From Photobacterium ganghwense (GTDB lineage Bacteria > Pseudomonadota > Gammaproteobacteria > Enterobacterales > Vibrionaceae), in contig NZ_PYMI01000005.1 in NCBI RefSeq assembly GCF_003025595.1, positions 62,001-126,000 of the forward strand: 64,000 nt of DNA. Reading direction: 5' to 3'. The position numbers and the translations under genes were made by a program. How positions within the stretch are numbered: the stretch's first letter is position 1; each line of letters begins with the position of its first letter. Shown here piece after piece: positions 19,334-27,653 of this stretch. Under the pieces are notes generated by a model. The model made no database searches. It was not told where the DNA came from and saw only the letters and a list, made by a program, of their open reading frames with translations.

Positions 19334-20401
19334 GTGACTAAAACCTTCTCAGATGCCATTTTAACGTGGTATGACAAATTCGGCCGGAAGACCCTGCCCT
19401 GGCAACAGAATAAGACCCCGTATAAAGTGTGGCTGTCGGAGATCATGCTCCAGCAGACTCAGGTAGCGACGGTCATTCCCTATTTTGAACGCTTTCTCGA
19501 ACGCTTCCCGACGGTAGCCGATCTGGCGGCGGCAGAGCAGGACGAAGTGCTGCACCTGTGGACGGGGCTGGGTTACTACGCCCGGGCGCGTAACCTGCAC
19601 AAAGCCGCAAAGCATATCGTTGACCACCATCAGGGCCAATTCCCGACCACGCTGGAAGACGTGATGGCACTTCCCGGTGTCGGACGCTCTACCGCCGGGG
19701 CCGTGTTATCACTGTCACTCAAGCAGCACCATCCGATCCTCGATGGCAACGTCAAGCGCACCCTCGCCCGCTGTTACGCGGTAGAAGGCTGGCCGGGCAA
19801 AAAACCGGTTGAGAATCGCCTGTGGGAAATTGCGGAAGCCAACACGCCGGCGGCGGGTGTCGAACGCTATAACCAGGCGATGATGGACATGGGGGCGATG
19901 ATTTGTACCCGCAGCAAGCCCAAATGTGAGCTGTGCCCGGTCGCGCACCTTTGTCAGGCTAAAGTTCAGGGACGTCAGGCTGATTTTCCGGGCAAAAAGC
20001 CCAAGAAAACCCTGCCTGAAAAACAGGCCTGGTTTGCCATTCTTCAGCATGGCGAACAGGTATGGCTGGAGAAACGTCCTCCGGCGGGTATCTGGGGCGG
20101 GTTGTGGTGTTTCCCGCAGCATGACAGCGATGAGCTGAATGAGATCGTCTATCAGCGCTTAGGCCAGCAAACCACGCTGATCAGTGCCAGCGAGCAACTG
20201 CACGCTTTCCGCCACACTTTCAGTCACTATCACCTGGATATCGTCCCGGTTCGCATGCACCTGTCGCAACTGCCTGACATGGTCAGCGAAGCGCATCACG
20301 GCCAGTGGTATAACCTGAATCACCCCGCCGAAATCGGCTTGGCGGCACCGGTGCAACAGATATTGGAAAGCCTGCGCTACGAGCTCAGGCAGCAAAACTA
20401 G
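19334..20401 (+). CDS. mutY: A/G-specific adenine DNA glycosylase
   Basis: MutY removes adenine mispaired with 8-oxoguanine. The 355-residue protein starts with a GTG. It has the helix-hairpin-helix [17 protein letters not shown], the catalytic aspartate in [10 protein letters not shown], and the iron-sulphur cysteines spaced C-X6-C-X2-C-X5-C in [19 protein letters not shown]-terminal NUDIX-like domain for 8-oxoG recognition follows. It heads mutY-yggX-mltC, a conserved order. Confidence 0.97.
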   Translation: MTKTFSDAILTWYDKFGRKTLPWQQNKTPYKVWLSEIMLQQTQVATVIPYFERFLERFPTVADLAAAEQDEVLHLWTGLGYYARARNLHKAAKHIVDHHQGQFPTTLEDVMALPGVGRSTAGAVLSLSLKQHHPILDGNVKRTLARCYAVEGWPGKKPVENRLWEIAEANTPAAGVERYNQAMMDMGAMICTRSKPKCELCPVAHLCQAKVQGRQADFPGKKPKKTLPEKQAWFAILQHGEQVWLEKRPPAGIWGGLWCFPQHDSDELNEIVYQRLGQQTTLISASEQLHAFRHTFSHYHLDIVPVRMHLSQLPDMVSEAHHGQWYNLNHPAEIGLAAPVQQILESLRYELRQQN

Positions 20402-20467
20402 ATGCTGTCGCTGCACTCTGGTATAAAGAGCGACGAATTCAAAAAGGTTTAACTAAGGAGCTTCCCG

Positions 20468-20740
20468 ATGAGCCGTACTGTATTTTGCGCCCGCCTGAAG
20501 AAAGAAGCGGATGGCCTGGATTTCCAACTGTACCCGGGCGAACTGGGCAAGCGTATTTTCGACAACATCTCGAAAGAAGCCTGGGCCGAGTGGCAAGGCA
20601 AGCAAACTATGCTGATCAACGAGAAGAAGCTGAACATGATGGATCCGGAGCACCGTAAGCTGCTGGAAACTGAGATGGTGAAGTTTCTGTTTGAAGGCCA
20701 GGATGTGATCATCGACGGTTACACTCCGCCAAGCGAGTAA
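20468..20740 (+). CDS. yggX: YggX, probable Fe(2+)-trafficking protein
   Basis: This 90-residue protein has the classic YggX N-terminus [17 protein letters not shown] (with the conserved Cys7), and [20 protein letters not shown]. In enteric bacteria YggX protects iron-sulphur enzymes against oxidants and is thought to handle iron. An AAGGAG ribosome-binding site precedes it. It sits directly after mutY, which carries an iron-sulphur cluster. Confidence 0.97.
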   Translation: MSRTVFCARLKKEADGLDFQLYPGELGKRIFDNISKEAWAEWQGKQTMLINEKKLNMMDPEHRKLLETEMVKFLFEGQDVIIDGYTPPSE

Positions 20741-20804
20741 ATCGCGTCACATTTGAAGCCCTTGGCGGGCATTTTCGCTCGCCAAACATCGCTAACATAT
20801 TGAT

Positions 20805-20842
20805 AATGGCATCATTTGCATCTCCAAATGGTGCCATTTTTA
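20805..20842 (+). terminator. Probable terminator between yggX and mltC
   Basis: A 14-bp stem with one mismatch (AATGGCATCATTTG against CAAATGGTGCCATT) is followed by TTTTA. It lies just before the mltC start, so mltC translation begins right after it. Confidence 0.65.
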
Positions 20843-20855
20843 TTTTCAGGGTGTC

Positions 20856-21989
20856 ATGAAAGTACGCGCGCTAATTCTGTCTGTCCTGCTGTTAAGCGGC
20901 TGTAGCCGGGAGTTTGTCGAGAAAATTTACGACGTCGACTACACCACCACAAACCGGTTTGCTAAAAATCTGGCTCCGCTGCCCGGCCAGTTCACCAAGG
21001 ACGAGGCGGCTCTGGACCGCTTGATCAACTCGTTCAGTGGCCAGGTCAAACGCCATTGGGGTGACAATGATTCACTCATCGCCAGTAAGCGTCAGTACGT
21101 CAAATATACCGACGGCTACCAGAGCCGGGCCCATGTTGATTTTGAGCGCGGCGTGGTTATCGTCGAAACCGTGGCCAAAACAGATCCAACCCGCCATCTG
21201 AAAGACGCTATTGCAACGACCCTGCTGACTCCGGATGATCCTGCCGGGGTCGATCTGTACTCCGATTCCGCCATTGATCTGCACGGAAAGCCATTCCTTT
21301 ATGGCCAGATCCTCGATCAGGAAGGCAAACCGATCGAATGGAGCTGGCGCGCGAACCGTTTTGCTGACTACCTGATCGACGCCAAACTGCAGAAACGATC
21401 CGAGCGCTTTCATCAGGTCTACTATGTGGAAATTCCGATGGTCGCGGATCACGTCAATCAGCGCGGTTACAAGTACGCGAGCATAGTTCGCGATGCCTCT
21501 CGCCGCTATGGCATTGCCGAAGATCTGATCTACGCCATCATCAAAACTGAAAGCAGTTTCAACCCCTATGCTGTCAGCCATGCCAATGCTTATGGCCTGA
21601 TGCAGGTTGTACCGAATACCGCAGGCGCTGATGTCTTCAAGCTGGTCAAGAACAAATCGGGCAAACCCACCCCGGCCTATTTGTTTGATCCGGCGAAAAA
21701 CATTGATACCGGCACGGCCTATTTTTACCTGCTGAAAACCCGGTACCTGAAAGCGGTCAACGATCCCCTGTCGCTCCATTACAGCATGATTTCCGCCTAT
21801 AACGGTGGTACCGGCGGTGTCTTAAATACGTTCCACCGCGATCGGCAACGGGCGATGAACGACTTAAACCGCCTGCAACCCAATCAGGTTTATTGGGCAC
21901 TGACCAACAAGCATCCCAAAGCCGAAGCCAGACGGTATTTACAGAAAGTGACGCGCTTTCAGAAAGAGTTCAATCAAGGAAAAATTTGA
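20856..21989 (+). CDS. mltC: Membrane-bound lytic murein transglycosylase C
   Basis: This 377-residue lipoprotein cleaves peptidoglycan between MurNAc and GlcNAc, forming 1,6-anhydro ends. The lipobox is LLSGC (Cys17). The C-terminal lysozyme-like SLT domain shows IYAIIKTESSFNPYAVSHANAYGLMQV, with the catalytic Glu in KTESSF, and ISAYNGGTGGVL. The N-terminal DUF3393 region is typical of MltC. The anchor is expected in the outer membrane. The first tRNA array begins about 130 bp downstream. Confidence 0.96.
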   Translation: MKVRALILSVLLLSGCSREFVEKIYDVDYTTTNRFAKNLAPLPGQFTKDEAALDRLINSFSGQVKRHWGDNDSLIASKRQYVKYTDGYQSRAHVDFERGVVIVETVAKTDPTRHLKDAIATTLLTPDDPAGVDLYSDSAIDLHGKPFLYGQILDQEGKPIEWSWRANRFADYLIDAKLQKRSERFHQVYYVEIPMVADHVNQRGYKYASIVRDASRRYGIAEDLIYAIIKTESSFNPYAVSHANAYGLMQVVPNTAGADVFKLVKNKSGKPTPAYLFDPAKNIDTGTAYFYLLKTRYLKAVNDPLSLHYSMISAYNGGTGGVLNTFHRDRQRAMNDLNRLQPNQVYWALTNKHPKAEARRYLQKVTRFQKEFNQGKI

Positions 21990-22078
21990 TTAATAGACAA
22001 GGAAATAGCAACAAATCGGCCACAACGTTCAGAAAACAACCAAACAAAACATAAACACAAAATTTTCTGAAAAAGAGG

Positions 22079-22107
22079 TTGACGAAAAGAGTGAAAACCC
22101 GTTTAAT
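22079..22107 (+). promoter_or_regulatory. Sigma-70 promoter of tRNA array 1
   Basis: TTGACG (22079-22084) and TTTAAT (22102-22107) are 17 bp apart. A GC-rich stretch follows before the first tRNA, as expected for stringently controlled stable RNA promoters. Confidence 0.8.
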
Positions 22108-22118
22108 AGCGCTCCGTT

Positions 22119-22194
22119 GCCTCGATAGCTCAGTCGGTAGAGCAGAGGATTGAAAATCCTCGTGTCGGTGGTTCGATTCCGCCTCGAGGCACCA
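22119..22194 (+). tRNA. tRNA-Phe (GAA)
   Basis: 76 bp with encoded CCA. The acceptor stem GCCTCGA/TCGAGGC pairs fully and the anticodon loop TTGAAAA gives GAA. Confidence 0.98.
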
Positions 22195-22243
22195 TGAATT
22201 TTGATTGTGGTGCTCTGGTAGCAACATAACGTAAAAAGTTGAT

Positions 22244-22319
22244 TCCCCCTTAGTTCAGTCGGTAGAACGGCGGACTGTTAATCCGTATGTCGCTGGTTCA
22301 AGTCCAGCAGGGGGAGCCA
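22244..22319 (+). tRNA. tRNA-Asn (GTT)
   Basis: 76 bp with encoded GCCA end. The acceptor stem TCCCCCT/AGGGGGA pairs and the anticodon loop CTGTTAA gives GTT. Confidence 0.98.
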
Positions 22320-22362
22320 AATTTCCAATCAGGTTTACCCTGATGGACAAAAAATAACGTGT

Positions 22363-22438
<76 letters not shown>

Positions 22439-22470
22439 TTATTTGCAAAGTAAAGCAACGCTTTACTTTT

Positions 22471-22546
22471 GCCTCGATAGCTCAGTCGGTAGAGCAGAGG
22501 ATTGAAAATCCTCGTGTCGGTGGTTCGATTCCGCCTCGAGGCACCA
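22471..22546 (+). tRNA. tRNA-Phe (GAA)
   Basis: Second Phe copy in array 1, identical in sequence to the first, with encoded CCA. Confidence 0.98.
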
Positions 22547-22589
22547 TATTTCATCAGATGTGTAATTATCGCGTCCGATAGCAAACAAT

Positions 22590-22665
22590 TCCCCCTTAGT
22601 TCAGTCGGTAGAACGGCGGACTGTTAATCCGTATGTCGCTGGTTCAAGTCCAGCAGGGGGAGCCA
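22590..22665 (+). tRNA. tRNA-Asn (GTT)
   Basis: Second Asn copy in array 1, identical to the first. Confidence 0.98.
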
Positions 22666-22708
22666 AATTTCCACTCAGGTTTATCCTGATGGACAAAAAA
22701 TAACGTGT

Positions 22709-22784
<76 letters not shown>

Positions 22785-22816
22785 TTATTTGCAAAGTAAA
22801 GCACTGCTTTACTTTT

Positions 22817-22892
22817 GCCTCGATAGCTCAGTCGGTAGAGCAGAGGATTGAAAATCCTCGTGTCGGTGGTTCGATTCCGCCTCGAGGCACCA
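22817..22892 (+). tRNA. tRNA-Phe (GAA)
   Basis: Third Phe copy in array 1, identical to the first. Confidence 0.98.
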
Positions 22893-22935
22893 TATTTCAT
22901 CAGATGCGTGATTATCGCGTCCGATAACAAACAAT

Positions 22936-23011
22936 TCCCCCTTAGTTCAGTCGGTAGAACGGCGGACTGTTAATCCGTATGTCGCTGGTTCAAGTCCAGC
23001 AGGGGGAGCCA
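22936..23011 (+). tRNA. tRNA-Asn (GTT)
   Basis: Third Asn copy and last gene of array 1; no third Thr gene follows, unlike in array 2. Confidence 0.98.
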
Positions 23012-23015
23012 CTTT

Positions 23016-23047
23016 AAAAAGCCTTGTCTTCGGACGAGGCTTTTTTT
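23016..23047 (+). terminator. Terminator of tRNA array 1
   Basis: An AAAGCCTTGTC/GACGAGGCTTT-type hairpin with one mismatch is followed by a T-run, four bases after the last tRNA. Confidence 0.85.
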
Positions 23048-23207
23048 ATGCCTGTTAACAACCACTCAGTGATATCCTCACTTCTGCCCACCTCTCCTCC
23101 CCCAGTTGCAGCCGTCTCCACACAATTGAATACCCCAGAGAAAGACGTCTCAGGAAGAAGCTAGAAATCATAAATATAAATGGCGAAAGAGAGCCAACGC
23201 CAGAGAA

Positions 23208-23236
23208 CAAAAAAAACCGCAGCGTATTGCTGCGGC
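23208..23236 (-). terminator. Rho-independent terminator of the protease/receptor gene block
   Basis: CCGCAGC/GCTGCGG forms a perfect stem with a five-base loop, followed on the minus strand by eight Ts. It lies just after the last Lcl gene and marks the end of that transcription unit. Confidence 0.85.
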
Positions 23237-23260
23237 TTACTCGTTGTTTATTGCCCGTCT

Positions 23261-23824
23261 TTATTGACCGTCGCTGACCAACAACACACCCAGTTCATAA
23301 TCCTGAAAACCGTAGTGCACCACCAGCCCCTCACTTAGGCCAAATGTGGCAATTTCCTGACTCGTCTGATTCGGCGTTGCTGACCATACGGTTCGCTTGG
23401 GATCCCACTTATCATTATCTGTATTGATAAAGCTTGGGAACGCCTTGAGGTTGACCGCCGGTGCAATACAGGCCACTTCACGCAGGCTAACCAGTTCTTT
23501 GATATTGGGGATACGCCAGTTATTCAAACCGCCATACTGAGTATTTCGCTCATTGTATTCAGTATGGAACAACGCCGCTTTCCATTTAAATCCGGTCGGT
23601 TCGCCTTCACAGCGTTGGTCTGCCTGATTCCAGGTGGTGCCAACCAAGCAACGACGCCAAACCTGGCGGGTTTTTAAATCGGTTACCGTACCATTGCGGT
23701 TATCCTGAAAACGGATATCTGCCGCACTCCCCGGCTCATCGGTATAACAAGACTGCATGGCTGCACTGGCCTGTCCGGCGACAGCGAGGAAAGAGGACAG
23801 TACAATCAACGTTTTCTTCATCAT
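23261..23824 (-). CDS. Exported Lcl C-terminal domain (DUF1566) protein
   Basis: A protein of about 187 residues with a signal peptide (MMKKTLIVLSSFLAVAGQASA, cleaved before AMQSC). The rest is a DUF1566/Lcl domain: FQDNRNGTVTDLKTRQVWRRC, NNWRIPNIKELVSLREVAC and TVWSATPN match the usual pattern NGTVTD...W, W-R-P-x-x-x-E and WSAT. Such domains occur in surface and secreted proteins, and in Legionella Lcl the domain binds glycans; a specific role here is unknown. The ATG at 23824 (or 23821) has an AGGAA ribosome-binding site. It is the last gene of the block, 10 bp after the lipoprotein gene. Confidence 0.82.
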   Translation of the reverse strand: MMKKTLIVLSSFLAVAGQASAAMQSCYTDEPGSAADIRFQDNRNGTVTDLKTRQVWRRCLVGTTWNQADQRCEGEPTGFKWKAALFHTEYNERNTQYGGLNNWRIPNIKELVSLREVACIAPAVNLKAFPSFINTDNDKWDPKRTVWSATPNQTSQEIATFGLSEGLVVHYGFQDYELGVLLVSDGQ

Positions 23825-23834
23825 ATTCAATTTC

Positions 23835-25304
23835 CTATTCAGCAACCATACGAGCCAGAATCACAGTCGGCGACGAGCATTCATCATCCGTCTGGCCAGC
23901 GTCACACACTGAGTAGCCAGCATTAATATCCCCCAGCATTGTCTGGTCTTCTATCAGGGACATTTGCGATAACAACGGAATCTGCCTGCCACTGGTGTAA
24001 GACGGATCGGAGTGAATGGTTGTTGCTGACCAGTAAATGCTGTATGGCAAATCACCAGCCCCTGTTACCAGATCATCAAAATAGGCCACGTCCAGGCCGT
24101 ATACGTTACCGTGTTCATCCTTCGCCGTTTCACCAAAATCCAGCAGGTCGTACTGCTCGTTGAGCGTGGGCAGGCGCCAGTTGCTCTTACCACAGACGTT
24201 GTCTTGGTTCAGCCGGGTGACATATTCCTGCGTTGTACACACACTCACACCATCGGTCTGACATGAAGCCGCCGCGATCTCTTTCTGGTGCGGTTGATGG
24301 CTGGCGGTCTCAAACGCAAACATCCGGTTTTTATCGCGGTAGGAACGTGCGTCATCAGCTTTATGCTCCCAGATCAGTCCGGTACGCTCATCTCTGACGC
24401 ACTGCCAGGTTGTACTGCTGACGGGCAATGGCTGCCCCTTGCTGTCCAGCTTGGTGAACTGAAAACCGCCATCCGTCACATCCAGACCATAACTGGCATC
24501 CTGTCCCGGCGCCCCCGGATCCGGTTCTGCGGTCATCTGCCCCGTCGCCAGATTCAAATGCCGGCTCAAACCGGTATCATTAAGGGTCTGACCGGCAGTA
24601 ACCCCCAGCCTCGCCAGCTCGTCATACTGCGCTTCTGTCAGAGTACCGGCCAGAATATCCCGGCCGTACATCGCCAGCCCCTTGGCCACATTGCCGACCA
24701 GTTTGTCGTAAGGCTCCGTACGCATCGCCATTTTCGCCAGCACTGTCACCAGCTGCTCATCCAGTTCCGCCAATGCCGCATCATCGCTGTTTCCGAGTAA
24801 ATCAGCCGGTGGCGTCAGCCCCAACGCGGTGAGACTGGCAGCCACCGAGGCGATAGCCTGCTCTTTGTGACTGCCCATCAGCATCTCGCCCATTACCAGG
24901 GTTGTAATGCCGTTCACCGGATTAGACTGCCGCTCGCCCACCGCCGGAGTAACCAGCAGCACCGCCGCTCCGGCATGGTCCGTGGCCTGGTTCAAAGTTG
25001 CCTTCACCAGCAGCGGTGACGCCTTCACTTTGATATCTGTGCTTACCAGCGTAAACGTCGGTTGTTCCGAACGGACAGTTGGCTCGTTACTGTCGCACTC
25101 CCAGTTGCGGTTAAAATCCGCACAAGCGGTGAACGGTGCTGATAGCACCGCTGATGGCAGCACACCAGCTACCTCGTAGGTCGGCGCGCCATGATCTTTC
25201 CCGCTCTGGTTGCTGTCATGACTGCTGCCACCACCCGAACCACCACATCCCGCCAGGGCGAAGGTGATGGCAACCGGCAGTAACGCAAATTGCATTGTTT
25301 TCAT
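23835..25304 (-). CDS. Lcl-domain (DUF1566) lipoprotein with a putative calcium-binding N-terminal segment
   Basis: The 489-residue protein starts at 25304 with a lipoprotein signal (FALAGC lipobox) followed by a Gly/Ser-rich linker. An Asp/Asn-rich motif CADFNRNWECDSNEP at about 50-65 resembles calcium-binding DxNxN...CD..EP motifs of surface proteins. A helical middle region of unknown type follows. The C-terminal third is a DUF1566/Lcl domain (RTGLIWEHKADD, NWRLPTLNEQYDLLDF, IYWSATT). A longer open frame to 25400 overlaps the protease gene and lacks a signal. It is 16 bp after the protease stop. Probably outer-membrane anchored and surface exposed; function not known. Confidence 0.8.
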   Translation of the reverse strand: MKTMQFALLPVAITFALAGCGGSGGGSSHDSNQSGKDHGAPTYEVAGVLPSAVLSAPFTACADFNRNWECDSNEPTVRSEQPTFTLVSTDIKVKASPLLVKATLNQATDHAGAAVLLVTPAVGERQSNPVNGITTLVMGEMLMGSHKEQAIASVAASLTALGLTPPADLLGNSDDAALAELDEQLVTVLAKMAMRTEPYDKLVGNVAKGLAMYGRDILAGTLTEAQYDELARLGVTAGQTLNDTGLSRHLNLATGQMTAEPDPGAPGQDASYGLDVTDGGFQFTKLDSKGQPLPVSSTTWQCVRDERTGLIWEHKADDARSYRDKNRMFAFETASHQPHQKEIAAASCQTDGVSVCTTQEYVTRLNQDNVCGKSNWRLPTLNEQYDLLDFGETAKDEHGNVYGLDVAYFDDLVTGAGDLPYSIYWSATTIHSDPSYTSGRQIPLLSQMSLIEDQTMLGDINAGYSVCDAGQTDDECSSPTVILARMVAE

Positions 25305-25320
25305 AAAAATCTCTCTGTCG

Positions 25321-27645
25321 TTATCGATGATGTCTGGCCTTGCGTCGTACCCCGGCCAGAACCAGGCCAGCCAGCAGGCTGTACAGTCCGACACTGCCAC
25401 CGGAGGAACCTGATGCCGCCGGTGTGGGCTCTTTACTTTCTTTTTTGTCCGCTTCCGGGCAGCGGAACGTGGTTACAGGTCCAATCCCCCAGCGGTGAAT
25501 CTGGCCCTGGTGACCGGCAACCCGATCGGTCACCTCCAGCGTCCAGTTGCCGCTCAGCGGCTCGCCCAGCCAGTTCTCCAGCTCCGGGGTATTGGCCAGG
25601 GTGAAAAGCTGTTCATGCTGAGCAACAGGCTTGTGCTGATAATCCAACAGCGTGAGGCTGCGTCCCGACGGGGTTCGCACCACCACTTTCAGATCGGTAA
25701 ACTGCGGGTGGGCGAGATCCAGATAAATCGCAAAGTGATCGTCAACCACGCTGCTTTCCCCTGGTACCGTCATCGGCACCGTCATGACAAAGAAATCTTC
25801 GCCCAGCAGTAACTTGTCGTTTTGCGCTGACAGCCGGGCATCGGTCAGAGGCCGATTAAGTGTCTGCAGCGGCAAGGCAAAGACAGGTTGCCCATAAATA
25901 AACGAGAGCTGCTGGTGCAGGTTTAGAGGTTGCTGATCGGCGTTTTTGCTGACCCTGATATCGGCGTCCAGCACCAGAGGGCTGCCGCACTGCAACCCGA
26001 AAGGCAGCGGGATATCCAGTGCCAGCGCCTCGCTCGCATCCGTCGGAATATGTTCCCGCTCAATCACCTGCCGCCAGCCAAGCGAAGGCAGCGACAACTC
26101 GGCGCGGTAGCTGACCAGTGGCTGCCCGCTGACGTTTGCCAGTGACACCGGCAACACCGCCGTGTGCCCCTCCTCGCTGCTCACTAGTGTGGAGCGCTGC
26201 GCGACAACCACGTCATCCTGCAGGATTTGGTGATACTGAAATTGCGCGATCAGCAAACGGGCGTAGGCTTTTTCCGGATACAGGCGGTTGGCAGCATCCA
26301 CGGTCGATTGCGCCAGGTCATACATCTTCACGCCGTACCCCATGCCCGCCATTCCTTCGAGCACAATCCGGTTAAACTCATCGAATGCGGGTTCACCGTA
26401 CTGCGCCACAGCTTGCTTCAGGGTCTGGAACAGCGGCGTTGACCACAGCTGATCGCTCAGCGTCCCCATTACCGAGACATGGGCTCGATAATCAAACGCC
26501 GGAAAATAACGGGCCTCCTGATCATTGAGTGAGCGCTGCGATTTGAGCACACCAGACAACCCGTCCCAGTTGGCAAACACATCCAGCTCAAACTTGTCAG
26601 CCCGATCGCGCTGGGCCCAGAAGCTGTAAGCACCGGCCCAGTAATCCCCGAATCCTTCGCCCATCCCGTCACTGTCACCGTCTTTCCAGTCCGGCACCAG
26701 CTGATGGTTGATCGCGTGGCCCAGCTCATGCAGCACAATATCCGCGTCTTCACTGTCCGGGATCCCGCCGATCCCCATCGTCAGGACGCCGATATCCGTC
26801 AGGTAGGTCGAGCTGTTGCCCGATTCCCCCTGAGCATCCACTTTCAGCGGTGCGCTAAACAGCGCCCTCTCCCCGCTAAAACCGAGCTGATTCAGATACT
26901 GCAGCGAGTGATCAAGATGAAAAAAAGCATTAACGTCACGAAATGCCGCTTGCTCACGGTTAAACAGGAAATCTTCATTCTCAGTGACCGAGATCAGCCC
27001 TTGCAGCGGCGTCTGCGCCTCGCTGGCTAGCTCCGTCAGGTCAACGGCCATCACCCGGCTGTTGGCAAGATACAGCCTGCCGTCCTGCCGGGTCACTTCG
27101 ACCCCGTCAGCCTGATGGTAGGCGTGCGCCGGGATCGCGATCCCTTCCAGGTTGCCCTGGCTTTCCTCATCCGCAGAGCTGCTTGCTTGCGCTTCAAGGG
27201 CCTCACCGGTTGCAGTACGCGGATCCGGATCGAACACCCGCATTGAGGCCGTCACCGGCTCTCCGGTCGGCGGTGCCACCAGCTGATGTGCTCGTGGCGG
27301 CAACGGCAGATTCAGTTCACAGCCGTCCGGATCGTCAATCAGATTGTTGAAAATCCGGTACAGCTGCCCTTGTTGATCAGTGGTGACAACAAGGGCGCCA
27401 ACGCATGGCTGATCGGCGCTGTTGTGCTGTACAAAGTTATAATGAGTCCCCAGCAGGCTGGTGCGGGTGTAGCGATGCACCAGGGTTTCCGTGTGGGGAA
27501 AACGGCGCTGTGCCAGACGCAGGGCATCTTCTGCATTGAGAATGACCGGCGTCTCTGTCGGGTAAATCAGGTGCGGTTGAGCGTCATTGGCCCAGGCCGG
27601 GTAACTGGCTGCAACGGCTGCCGCAAGGAAAAAGGTTCTCATCAC
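25321..27645 (-). CDS. Secreted zinc metalloprotease with P-domain and GlyGly-CTERM tail
   Basis: This 774-residue protein has a signal peptide (cut near AWAN, residue 19-20), a propeptide-like region with a YPTETPVILNAEDAL start, and a zinc site HELGH at 306-310 with a third ligand Glu330 in MGEGFGDYWA. The 24-residue spacing from the first His to this Glu equals that of thermolysin-type (M4/M36-like) enzymes. A proprotein-convertase-like P-domain lies at about 615-730 (LKVVVRTPSGRSLTLLD, LSGNWTLEVTDR). The end reads GGSVGLYSLLAGLVLAGVRR, a GlyGly-CTERM sorting tail processed by rhombosortase, usually on type II secreted proteins. It begins 8 bp after the receptor gene, so co-expression is likely. 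Substrate unknown. Confidence 0.87.
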   Translation of the reverse strand: MMRTFFLAAAVAASYPAWANDAQPHLIYPTETPVILNAEDALRLAQRRFPHTETLVHRYTRTSLLGTHYNFVQHNSADQPCVGALVVTTDQQGQLYRIFNNLIDDPDGCELNLPLPPRAHQLVAPPTGEPVTASMRVFDPDPRTATGEALEAQASSSADEESQGNLEGIAIPAHAYHQADGVEVTRQDGRLYLANSRVMAVDLTELASEAQTPLQGLISVTENEDFLFNREQAAFRDVNAFFHLDHSLQYLNQLGFSGERALFSAPLKVDAQGESGNSSTYLTDIGVLTMGIGGIPDSEDADIVLHELGHAINHQLVPDWKDGDSDGMGEGFGDYWAGAYSFWAQRDRADKFELDVFANWDGLSGVLKSQRSLNDQEARYFPAFDYRAHVSVMGTLSDQLWSTPLFQTLKQAVAQYGEPAFDEFNRIVLEGMAGMGYGVKMYDLAQSTVDAANRLYPEKAYARLLIAQFQYHQILQDDVVVAQRSTLVSSEEGHTAVLPVSLANVSGQPLVSYRAELSLPSLGWRQVIEREHIPTDASEALALDIPLPFGLQCGSPLVLDADIRVSKNADQQPLNLHQQLSFIYGQPVFALPLQTLNRPLTDARLSAQNDKLLLGEDFFVMTVPMTVPGESSVVDDHFAIYLDLAHPQFTDLKVVVRTPSGRSLTLLDYQHKPVAQHEQLFTLANTPELENWLGEPLSGNWTLEVTDRVAGHQGQIHRWGIGPVTTFRCPEADKKESKEPTPAASGSSGGSVGLYSLLAGLVLAGVRRKARHHR

Positions 27646-27653
27646 GGCATCTC

